Positions 18,655 through 26,723 of a stretch of DNA of 64,000 bases are shown in pieces. The DNA is taken from NCBI GenBank assembly GCA_016712035.1, contig JADJRT010000001.1, positions 744,001-808,000 of the forward strand, in the 5' to 3' direction. Both the position numbers and the translations under genes were made by a program. How positions within the stretch are numbered: the first letter of the stretch is position 1; each line of letters begins with the position of its first letter. This DNA is from Flammeovirgaceae bacterium (GTDB taxonomy: Bacteria > Bacteroidota > Bacteroidia > Cytophagales > Cyclobacteriaceae). The notes below the pieces were generated by a model. That model saw only the letters and a list, made by a program, of their open reading frames with translations. It had not been told where the DNA came from and did no database searches.

Positions 18655-19749
18655 TTATTCAATCACATTAAATAACCTGCTCCATCTCACAGTATGCAAC
18701 AAGTCTCCATCCTTATCGAGGGACATCCAGATGAATAACGGTTTACCAAGGATGTGATCTTCTGGAACAAAACCCCAGTAGCGCGAATCAAGCGAGTTGT
18801 CGCGGTTATCGCCCATCATAAAATAATAGTCCTGTTGAAATTTGTAGGTTGAAATATTCTTACCATCGAGGATCAGTTGACCATCGTTTATTATAACGGT
18901 TTCATGTCCTTCATACTTTTCAATGATTTCACCATAAATGCTTAGGGTAGAATCATTCACGATTATCGACATTCCTTGAGCCGGAATTTGAAGCGGGCCA
19001 TAATTTTTATCAGTCCATTTATTATTCATGGTGAGCGGAAACAAAGGAGTTCCCGATCCATTCGATGTCGGTTCTTCTACACTTAAAACAAAGGCCTGAG
19101 ATTTTACTTCTTCAAGTTGCTTAGAAGTTAGCAGCATTCGATAGACCAATTTATTTTCAGAGTTGTTTCCCAGAAACATATAATCTTCACTATCGAGCCC
19201 TAAACTGGATAAGGTTCTTTTATGCAACTGATCCTTTGTTTGAACAAGGTAACTGTATTTCAATCCTTCCGGATTTATAGAAGCTTCGCCATTTATAAAT
19301 AGTTGTTTATCTTTAATTTTTAAAACATCCCCGGCCTCAGCCACGCATCGCTTAACGAGATACGTTTTTAAGTCGAGCGGGCTTTCCGTAGGATCGAGTA
19401 AATCTTTCGGGACATTAAACACAACCGGCTCACCCCGCTTTACTTTGCGAAGGCCCGGCAATCTGTAGGAGGGCAATTGAATCCACGGCAAGTAAGATTG
19501 AATTTCGGTGCCCCAGATTTTCTGATGCGTTAAGGGTATTTGTAAGGGCGTGCGTGGGGTGCGACTGCCATAATGAAATTTGCTTACAAAGAGATAGTCG
19601 CCAACCAGCATGGAGTTTTCCATAGAGGAAGTAGGTATCACAAAGGCTTCGGCAATGGACCAACGAAAAAGTGTGGCCACTACCACAGCAAAAATGATGG
19701 ATTCGCGCCACTCCCGAAGTTTGGATTTTTTTGGTTGGTTGGATTTCAT
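18655..19749 (-). CDS. lepB: Signal peptidase I
   Basis: The membrane-bound protease that removes signal peptides from exported proteins. The 364-residue protein has an N-terminal transmembrane helix (about 15-38), box B with the catalytic Ser in PTSSMENSM (Ser42), the general-base Lys in LVKRCVAEAGD, and box E in FMMGDNRDNSLDSRYWGFVPEDHI. A long insert between boxes C and D enlarges it over the E. coli enzyme, as in other Bacteroidota LepB. It is divergent from tnaA. Confidence 0.95.
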   Translation of the reverse strand: MKSNQPKKSKLREWRESIIFAVVVATLFRWSIAEAFVIPTSSMENSMLVGDYLFVSKFHYGSRTPRTPLQIPLTHQKIWGTEIQSYLPWIQLPSYRLPGLRKVKRGEPVVFNVPKDLLDPTESPLDLKTYLVKRCVAEAGDVLKIKDKQLFINGEASINPEGLKYSYLVQTKDQLHKRTLSSLGLDSEDYMFLGNNSENKLVYRMLLTSKQLEEVKSQAFVLSVEEPTSNGSGTPLFPLTMNNKWTDKNYGPLQIPAQGMSIIVNDSTLSIYGEIIEKYEGHETVIINDGQLILDGKNISTYKFQQDYYFMMGDNRDNSLDSRYWGFVPEDHILGKPLFIWMSLDKDGDLLHTVRWSRLFNVIE

Positions 19750-19841
19750 GGCTTTGAGTTTAATTTTATTTTCAACGGATTATTCGTGATAAGGTTGATA
19801 CGTTGAGTTGAAAGAATATTTCCTTGCAGCAATTAAAACGG

Positions 19842-19876
19842 TAGGTGTCCTGTACCTTTAAGGTGTAGGACGCCTA
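19842..19876. repeat. Composite palindrome in the lepB-tnaA spacer
   Basis: Outer arms TAGGTGTCCT (19842-19851) and AGGACGCCTA (19867-19876) pair over 10 positions with one G-U, and inner arms ACCTT (19854-19858) and AAGGT (19860-19864) close the top. The result is one long hairpin of about 35 bases. It lies between divergent promoters, with no T run on either side, so it is more like a REP-type palindrome or regulatory element than a terminator. Confidence 0.55.
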
Positions 19877-19957
19877 ATAACTATGATTTCGATAAACTGA
19901 TTTAAATCATTTTTCAAATCAAATTATCTAGTCTCTTTTGCCTTTTAACTCAGCCAG

Positions 19958-21348
19958 ATGGAGAAAAAGAGACGCACCTTAGCAGAACCCTTTCGTATAA
20001 AGATGGTGGAACCTTTAAAGGTTACAACCCAGGAGCATAGAACTAAGGTACTTGAGCAATGTGGCTATAACCCCTTTCTTCTTCATTCCAGTGATGTTTT
20101 CATTGATTTACTTACCGATAGCGGTACGGGAGCGATGAGTGACCATCAATGGGCAGGCATGATGGTTGGTGACGCGAGTTATGCCGGTGCTCGTCGTTGG
20201 TTTCACTTAGAATCGGTGGTGAAGGAATTGACTGGCATGCCGCACATTCTCCCTACACATCAGGGGCGGGCAGCAGAAAGAATTTTATACGGTATTCTGG
20301 GCGGTAAGAACAAAGTATTTCTTAGTAACACCCATTTTGATACGACACGTGCCAACATTGAGTTTACAGGAGCCCTGGCGGTTGATATAATGCCGGAAGA
20401 GGCCAATGATCCCGAAAAGGATTTGCCTTTTAAAGGGAATATCGATTTAGAAAAATTGAAAGTGCTGATCCTTGAATATAAGGCTGAGAATATTGCGGCT
20501 GTGATTATGACCGTAACCAATAACTCATCGGGTGGGCAGCCGGTAAGTATGCAAAATATTTTAGAGGTACGAAAATCTGTGATCAACATAAGTTGCTGTT
20601 GGTGATTGATGGGTGCCGCATAGCCGAAAACAGTTATTTCGTAAAACACCGGGAAGCGGGCTATGAGAATAAATCGTATGAGGAAATAGCAAAAGAAATG
20701 TTACGTCTGGCAGATGCTTTTGTTATGAGTGCCAAAAAAGATGGACTGGTTAACATCGGTGGATTGCTGACACTAAAGGACGATTCGCTAAGTCAGCAGT
20801 GTACCAATTTGTTAATAATATCTGAAGGGTTTGCCACCTATGGCGGGTTGGCGGGGCGCGATATGGAGGCCATGGCTATTGGATTGAAGGAAGTATTTGA
20901 TCCGGATTATCTGCACTATCGGATAAGAAGTACTGCTTATCTGGGCGAGCATTTAAAAGCAAAAGGGATTCCGGTGGTTTGGCCAATTGGCGGCCATGCG
21001 GTGTATATAGATGCAAAAAAATTATACTCAAATATTCCTGTTGAAGAATATCCGGGTCAGGCGTTGGTATGTGATTTATATGTACAGGGCGGCATTCGAT
21101 GTGTGGAGATTGGTAGCGTGATGTTTGGAAAGTATGATGAGAATAAAGAATTAATTCCGGCAAAGAATGAATTAGTTCGCTTGGCCATTCCCAGGAGAAT
21201 GTACACGCAAAGTCATATTGACTATGTGATTGAAGTGTTTGACGATATTCTCGAGAAGAAAGATCAAACGCGAGGAATGAAGATCGTGTATGAGCCTCCG
21301 TATCTGCGCCACTTCACGGCAAAATTCGAACGATTGGCGGAACTCTAA
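19958..21348 (+). CDS. tnaA: Tryptophanase (indole-forming), one-base frameshift
   Basis: A PLP-dependent beta-eliminating lyase that splits tryptophan to indole, pyruvate and ammonia. Start MEKKRRTLAEPFRIKMVEP; family blocks DVFIDLLTDSGTGAMSDHQW, HQGRAAER, NNSSGGQPVSM, and the Schiff-base region MSAKKDG. Substrate-specificity columns point to tryptophan: Asp128 in FDTT (tryptophanase type), and VEIGS where tyrosine phenol-lyase has ERG. The frame breaks at AAAA 20572-20575; one more A gives EVRKICDQHKLLLVIDGCR and a protein of about 463 residues. It forms an apparent operon with the tyrosine phenol-lyase paralogue 52 bases downstream. Confidence 0.88.
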
Positions 21349-21400
21349 AACTCATAGAAAGTAGTAATTCAGAATATAAATACTTAAATAAATTATCGTA

Positions 21401-22780
21401 ATGAGAATTCAAAAGCGTTCTTGGGCTGAGCCTTACAAAATGAAGATGGTGGAACTATTAAGAATGACCACCAAAGCTCAGCGTATCAAAGCAATTAAAG
21501 AAGCTGGCTATAACACTTTCTTATTAAAGTCTGATGATGTCTATATCGACCTGCTCACAGATAGCGGCACGAATGCCATGAGCGACCGGCAGTGGTCGGC
21601 ATTTATGCTGGGTGATGAAGCCTATGCGGGCAGTAAAAGTTTTTTTCATATGGAAGCTGCCATCAAAGAAAATTATGGATACAAATACATCGTTCCTACT
21701 CACCAGGGTCGAGGGGCTGAAAATATCCTTTCGCAAGTGTTGATTAAGAAAGGAGACATAATTCCGGGTAATATGTATTTCACCACTACCCGGTTGCATC
21801 AGGAATTGGCGGGGGGTAAATTTTACGATATCATTATTGATGAAGCCCATGATCCAACCAACGAACACCCCTTTAAAGGAAATGTGGATATAAATAAGCT
21901 TGATGTACTGGTTAAGAAGTATGGTTCGAAGAAAATACCTTATGTAAGCATTGCCACCAATGTAAATATGGCGGGTGGACAACCCATAAGCATGGACAAT
22001 CTTAAAAAACTCCGGACTTATACAAAGAAGCATGGTATTCGCATCATTCATGATATGACCCGCGTGGCAGAGAATGCGTATTTTATACAGCAACGTGAAA
22101 AGGGTTATGAAAGAATAAGCATCAAGAAAATTGTAAAAGAGATTTGCTCTTACACAGATGGGGCCACCATGAGTGCGAAGAAAGATGCCCTCGTTAATAT
22201 TGGTGGGTTTATGGCAACCAATGAGTGGGATGTATTTGAAGAAGCCAGAAACTTAGTAGTAGTATATGAAGGATTGCACACCTACGGTGGACTTGCTGGT
22301 CGTGACATGGAGGCGATTGCAGTGGGTATTAATGAAAGTCTGGATGATCACCATCAACATGCGCGCGTTGGACAAGTAGAATACCTGGGACATAAATTGC
22401 AGTCGTATGGAATCCCCATTGTGAAACCCATTGGAGGCCATGGCATTTTTGTAGATGCAAAAGCATTTTTACCACATCTCACGCAAGATGAATTTCCGGC
22501 ACAGGCTTTAGCAGCAGAAATATTTATTGACTCGGGGGTCCGTACTATGGAGAGGGGTATTGTTTCGGCAGGGCGAAAAGCCAACGGAGAAAATTACTAT
22601 CCCAAACTTGAGTTGGTAAGATTTACGATTCCACGAAGGGTGTATACACAAGCGCACATGGATGTAGTGGCCGAATCTGCTGCTGCAGTTTTTGAAAGAA
22701 GAGAAAACATTAAAGGGTTAAAGTTGATCTATGAACCAAAGTATCTGAGATTTTTTCAGGCACGGTTCGAAAAGAAATAG
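21401..22780 (+). CDS. tpl: Tyrosine phenol-lyase
   Basis: A 459-residue paralogue of the upstream gene. It has the tyrosine phenol-lyase markers: FTTTRLHQE with Thr at residue 128 (the position of Thr124 in the Citrobacter enzyme) and MERGIVSAGR with the phenol-lyase Arg. Other blocks are DVYIDLLTDSGTNAMSDRQW, HQGRGAENIL, the PLP region MSAKKDALVNIGGF and VYEGLHTYGGLAGRDMEA. It splits tyrosine to phenol, pyruvate and ammonia, and may also run in reverse. The length is that of the family. The QueD-type gene follows 24 bases later, probably in the same transcript. Confidence 0.88.
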   Translation: MRIQKRSWAEPYKMKMVELLRMTTKAQRIKAIKEAGYNTFLLKSDDVYIDLLTDSGTNAMSDRQWSAFMLGDEAYAGSKSFFHMEAAIKENYGYKYIVPTHQGRGAENILSQVLIKKGDIIPGNMYFTTTRLHQELAGGKFYDIIIDEAHDPTNEHPFKGNVDINKLDVLVKKYGSKKIPYVSIATNVNMAGGQPISMDNLKKLRTYTKKHGIRIIHDMTRVAENAYFIQQREKGYERISIKKIVKEICSYTDGATMSAKKDALVNIGGFMATNEWDVFEEARNLVVVYEGLHTYGGLAGRDMEAIAVGINESLDDHHQHARVGQVEYLGHKLQSYGIPIVKPIGGHGIFVDAKAFLPHLTQDEFPAQALAAEIFIDSGVRTMERGIVSAGRKANGENYYPKLELVRFTIPRRVYTQAHMDVVAESAAAVFERRENIKGLKLIYEPKYLRFFQARFEKK

Positions 22781-22804
22781 AATAGAATTGAAGTAACAGA
22801 GGGA

Positions 22805-23230
22805 ATGATCAGCATCACAAAAATATTCAGATTCGAAACGGCTCATGCCATTCTCCACTATCAAGGTGCTTGCAAAAATATTCACGGACACTCCTATGAG
22901 TTGCATGTAACAGTGAAGGCAACGCAACCGACCGAAGAATATTTGAAGGGATTGGGAATTATTCTTGACTTTAAAGAACTGAAAGCAATTGTTCAGGAAA
23001 ATGTAATTAAGAGGCTAGATCACAAACTTGTCTTGTCTAAAGAATATCTCACAACAACAAAAAATAAGTTTTCGACTGACGAACTCATTGTATTTGAAGT
23101 AGAACCTACAGCCGAAAACCTATTGATCTTTGCAAGAGATCATATTCGCCCCAACCTACCTGACTATATTCAACTTCACTCGCTTAAGTTGTGGGAAACA
23201 AGAGATTCGTATGCAGAATGGATCTCGTAA
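22805..23230 (+). CDS. queD: 6-pyruvoyl-tetrahydropterin synthase / QueD-family protein
   Basis: A 141-residue protein with the zinc ligands of the PTPS/QueD fold (His in FETAHAI and the pair in IHGHSYEL), the catalytic Cys in YQGACKN, and the terminal Glu of LKLWETRDSYAEW. QueD makes 6-carboxytetrahydropterin for queuosine; PTPS makes the tetrahydropterin precursor. The C-then-HGH spacing allows either. Tetrahydropterin is a cofactor of aromatic amino acid hydroxylases, so its place after tnaA/tpl may be meaningful, but this is inference. Start ATG at 22805. Confidence 0.8.
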   Translation: MISITKIFRFETAHAILHYQGACKNIHGHSYELHVTVKATQPTEEYLKGLGIILDFKELKAIVQENVIKRLDHKLVLSKEYLTTTKNKFSTDELIVFEVEPTAENLLIFARDHIRPNLPDYIQLHSLKLWETRDSYAEWIS

Positions 23231-23303
23231 GGGAGGCGGTATTATTATGACATATATCATACTTTATTCTGACTGTATTTCTTTATACTGATTGTAAACG
23301 ATT

Positions 23304-23311
23304 TATCTTTG
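23304..23311 (+). promoter_or_regulatory. Candidate -7 box for the copper locus (TATCTTTG)
   Basis: TATCTTTG matches TAnnTTTG, only 8 bases upstream of the ATG at 23320, implying a very short leader. No strong -33 box. Confidence 0.4.
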
Positions 23312-23319
23312 CCGTAGTA

Positions 23320-23711
23320 ATGCGCTCGATTGTTGCCATATCATTTGTTTTCTTATACCTGATAGCGTTGCTCAGACCTTTGTCTCCTTACCTGGAGTAT
23401 TATTCAAACCGTGATTTTTTGCTGAGGTGTTATGTATTAATAAGGCTAAGCCAGAATTAAAATGTAATGGTAAGTGCATTTTGATGCAAAAACTGAAGCA
23501 GGCAACCCAACAGGAATCAGATCCCATCTCATTACCTTCCTTAAAGTTTGAGAATTACCCGATCGGGTTTGTCGAGTTTTTGTCGAGTCAACAAGTTGTT
23601 AGTTTTTCCCAAATAAAGAAGCAACTAGTTGCACCGAATGTTGATTATCACTTTGAGTTGATTTCGGATCTTTTTCGCCCACCTGGTTTAATCTCTATTC
23701 CCCTTTCCTGA
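23320..23711 (+). CDS. Small membrane/Cys-motif protein of the copper locus, one-base frameshift
   Basis: The start ATG at 23320 gives a hydrophobic N-terminus (MRSIVAISFVFLYLIALLRP). This frame runs out, but after the T run at 23415-23420 a second frame continues as AEVLCINKAKPELKCNGKC followed by ILMQKLKQA. One extra T joins them as NRDFFAEVLCINK, giving about 130 residues. The Cys pattern C-x10-C-x3-C with a following Met, just after a membrane helix, looks like a metal site. I do not know a named family. The lipoprotein and TonB receptor downstream suggest a copper-related role (inference). Confidence 0.65.
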
Positions 23712-23887
23712 TTAGGAATTTTGATTTTTTTAATGAATAGATCCTCCGCGCATTAAAAGCGGAATGGATGTATTTACTATCCTTATTAATTAATACTTAA
23801 CTATGAAATGCCTATTAGCACAGCAGACAATCAGAATGTTAATGATCCTGGGCATTCCATGTGACCTTAAACAAAAAATAGTAACGC

Positions 23888-24700
23888 ATGAAAACTCTAT
23901 TTTCAAAATATACCTTTTTATTAATACTAGCGGCAACGGCATTCAGTTGCAGCGACAACGAAGTGCCATTTGATCCTACCGTGGATCTGATTAAAATAGA
24001 CGAAGGCTTTGCAATCGGAGCAGCTACTAAAGTTGAGGTCTGGGCAAGTCAGGATTTAATGGCAGGCTATAATAATATTTTCATTGCACTGTATGATTCA
24101 GTGGGTGGCAGTCGAATTACAAAAGCGAAAATCGACTTCTATCCTGAAATGTCGATGATGGGTGGCGTGCAGCATGGTTGCCCCGTTGAGGAACCAGCCG
24201 AAGAAGCGGTGAACCAATTATTTCCTGGAGCGATAACCTTTACTATGCCCTCGGGCGATATGGGATCATGGAAATTGAAAATTGAAGTTCAAAATCAAGT
24301 AAATAATAAAAAGGGTTCAACTACTTTCTCTATTTCGATTGCCAACCCTACAGCGGCTTGTGTAAAATCATTTGTTACGGCAGCAAATGAAAAAATATTT
24401 GTTACCTATAATTTCCCGAAAAAAATGAAGGTTGGGATTAATGATTTGGATGTAATTGTTTATAGAATGATCAATATGTATGAGTTTGCTTATGAGGAGA
24501 ACTATTCGTTTGTATTAACTCCTGAAATGCCCTCGATGGGTCATGGTTCACCGAACAATGTTAACCCCACACATGCAAGCAAAGGGCACTATAAAGGAAA
24601 AGTGAATTTCACTATGACAGGCGACTGGCGATTGAATTTAAATATTTCGGAAGGCGAAGCAGTCGTGAAGGATTTATACTTCGATGTAGAAGTAGAATAG
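23888..24700 (+). CDS. Met/His-rich lipoprotein with two YtkA/FixH-like domains
   Basis: A 270-residue protein with lipobox TAFSC (Cys21), so it is lipid-anchored. It contains two similar domains. The first carries FYPEMSMMGGVQHGCP and the second LTPEMPSMGHGSPNN; each is followed by a beta-strand pattern ending in TGDW/MGSW with basic residues. PxMxxMxHG is the signature of the YtkA-like/FixH-like family, whose Met and His can bind copper. The TonB receptor begins 28 bases after it, so the pair is probably an operon for surface capture and hand-over of copper. Direct metal binding is not shown by sequence alone. Confidence 0.75.
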   Translation: MKTLFSKYTFLLILAATAFSCSDNEVPFDPTVDLIKIDEGFAIGAATKVEVWASQDLMAGYNNIFIALYDSVGGSRITKAKIDFYPEMSMMGGVQHGCPVEEPAEEAVNQLFPGAITFTMPSGDMGSWKLKIEVQNQVNNKKGSTTFSISIANPTAACVKSFVTAANEKIFVTYNFPKKMKVGINDLDVIVYRMINMYEFAYEENYSFVLTPEMPSMGHGSPNNVNPTHASKGHYKGKVNFTMTGDWRLNLNISEGEAVVKDLYFDVEVE

Positions 24701-24728
24701 TATTCTTTCAAGCTTTTTATAATCAGAT

Positions 24729-26720
24729 ATGAGACTGATTTGTAGTTTGTTAGTTTTTGTCGTTGTAGGCGTGAGAGCACAATCTGTAGATACGTTGCGA
24801 ACGCTTTATCTTTCTGAGGTGGTTGTAAATTCGACTATTCAAGAGGGGGATACGCTTCAGAACTTTTTCAGAGCAAATAAATCAGCAACCACCGAAGATA
24901 TTCTTTCGCGGTTGCAGGGGGTTTACTTAATCCGAAGGGGCAACTATGGACAAGAGCCCATGCTGCGCGGAATGACAGGCGGACAAATTAATCTCACCAT
25001 AGATGGAATGAAAATGTTTGGTGCTTGCACCGACAAAATGGATCCGGTTTCTATCTATATCGAACCGCAGAACTTAAAAAGCATTCAAGCTGTGTTAGGT
25101 TCTGATGGTTCGAGATTAGGTACAACGGTTGGTGGATCGGTGGACATGCAATTGGCGCAACCGTTTTTATCCTCGCAACCGGTAACAGGCCGCGTGGGTG
25201 TTGGGTATCAGTCGGCATGGAACGGATTCAATACGTATGCCAACGTTAATTATTCACAACATAAGAGTGCCTACAACCTAAGTCTTAATTACCGAAAAGC
25301 AGATGACTACCGGGCCGGTGGAGGCGAAGTGATTCCCTACTCGCAATATGAAAAAATGAATTTGAGTGCTGGTGGAAAATGGTCGATGGGGAAAGACACA
25401 CTTCTTGCCAGTGCCCTGGTTGACGATGGTTGGAACATCGGCTTTCCTGCATTGCCCATGGATGTGGGATCGGCTAAAGCGAGAATCTATTCGTTAGGCT
25501 ACAACCGCTATCGCGCTCATGAGACTGTTCAAAATTTAAATGCAAAGATTTATTACAATTCAGTTTTTCATTCTATGGATGATACCCAACGCGAAAACGT
25601 GGAAATGCATATGGATATGCCGGGTACAAGTACAACCGGTGGTGGATTTGTTGAAGGGAACTTTCATCCTGCAGGAAAACACACACTTTCGTTTCGTACA
25701 GACTATTATCACAATCAAGTATTAGCCGAAATGACAATGTACCCCGAAGGTGCCTCGTCCATGTACATGCAAACGTGGCCAGCATCGGGAAGATCAGTGA
25801 CGGGAATTTATTTAAATGACGTATACAAAATTAATCGAAGTACTCAAGTAACCGTTAACGGCCGGATAGATTGGGCTGTAACAACATTGCAAGAGGGTTT
25901 TGGAATGGATCAACTCCAGGTATTTTACCCCAATGTGCAATCGGCTTATCAACAAATCACCAGCACGGTTAATGGCAAGGTGAAGCAACTGATTCGATCA
26001 AATTGGATTGCTGAGGTTCATGTTGGCTATGGAGAAAGACTGCCAACCCTAAGTGAAAACTTTGGATTTTATTTGTTCAATCGATACGATGGTTTTGATT
26101 ATATTGGTCAACCAGATTTGGTTCCTGAAAAAAATTGGTCGACCGATCTTACGCTAAGTTACTTCAGCGATCAGGTTCAACTTACGGCCACTGGATTTTA
26201 CAATTATCTCCCTGATTATATATTTTCCCGAATTCATCCGGAACTCTCGGTTATGACCCCAGGCGCAAATGGTGTTAAAATTTATGAGAACATACCGTCA
26301 GCTACCTTGGTGGGAGGAGAGGCTAGCGTGCTCGCTAATTTTTCAAAAAACCTTCAGTTTATTACTGCATTAAAATATACGCATGGGCAGGATTTTGAAG
26401 GCACACCTCTTCCACTGATTCCACCTTTAACCAGTAACACCACGCTTCGGTATAGTATTAAAAATTTCAACATTCAGCTTGAAAATGAGATTGCTTCATC
26501 TCAACAAAATGTAAGCCCTTCTTATGGTGAAGATGAAACGGTTGGCTATTCTATTTTTAATCTTCGGTCGGGCTATAAAATTAACTGGAATCGAAAACAG
26601 CTTTATGTCAATGCCGGGATTGAAAACATGTTTGATAAAAACTATCACAATCATTTGGATTGGGGTAATCTTCCACGGCCCGGCAGAAATATTAATGTTA
26701 CCATAGAGTTTGTGTTTTAG
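24729..26720 (+). CDS. TonB-dependent outer-membrane receptor, probable copper receptor (OprC/NosA-like)
   Basis: A 663-residue protein with signal peptide (MRLICSLLVFVVVGVRAQ), a plug domain (residues 45-150, with TEDILSRLQGVYLIRRG and EPMLRGM) and a 22-strand-type barrel ending in a terminal Phe (NVTIEFVF), the BAM signal. In the plug, GACTDKMDP places Cys100 and Met104 in a CxxxM arrangement followed by DP, as in the copper receptor OprC, where CxxxM plus a His/Met pair from an extracellular loop bind copper. A second candidate site here is MHMDM at residues 293-297. There is no N-terminal carboxypeptidase-like domain and no SusD partner, which argues against glycan uptake. Convergent with the permease gene. 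Confidence 0.82.
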   Translation: MRLICSLLVFVVVGVRAQSVDTLRTLYLSEVVVNSTIQEGDTLQNFFRANKSATTEDILSRLQGVYLIRRGNYGQEPMLRGMTGGQINLTIDGMKMFGACTDKMDPVSIYIEPQNLKSIQAVLGSDGSRLGTTVGGSVDMQLAQPFLSSQPVTGRVGVGYQSAWNGFNTYANVNYSQHKSAYNLSLNYRKADDYRAGGGEVIPYSQYEKMNLSAGGKWSMGKDTLLASALVDDGWNIGFPALPMDVGSAKARIYSLGYNRYRAHETVQNLNAKIYYNSVFHSMDDTQRENVEMHMDMPGTSTTGGGFVEGNFHPAGKHTLSFRTDYYHNQVLAEMTMYPEGASSMYMQTWPASGRSVTGIYLNDVYKINRSTQVTVNGRIDWAVTTLQEGFGMDQLQVFYPNVQSAYQQITSTVNGKVKQLIRSNWIAEVHVGYGERLPTLSENFGFYLFNRYDGFDYIGQPDLVPEKNWSTDLTLSYFSDQVQLTATGFYNYLPDYIFSRIHPELSVMTPGANGVKIYENIPSATLVGGEASVLANFSKNLQFITALKYTHGQDFEGTPLPLIPPLTSNTTLRYSIKNFNIQLENEIASSQQNVSPSYGEDETVGYSIFNLRSGYKINWNRKQLYVNAGIENMFDKNYHNHLDWGNLPRPGRNINVTIEFVF

Positions 26721-26723
26721 TAA

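Noticed and set aside
23740..23770. TCCGC...GCGGA stem after the small Cys gene as a terminator
   Set aside because: The stem is only five or six base pairs with no T run, and the downstream lipoprotein gene appears to belong to the same functional group.
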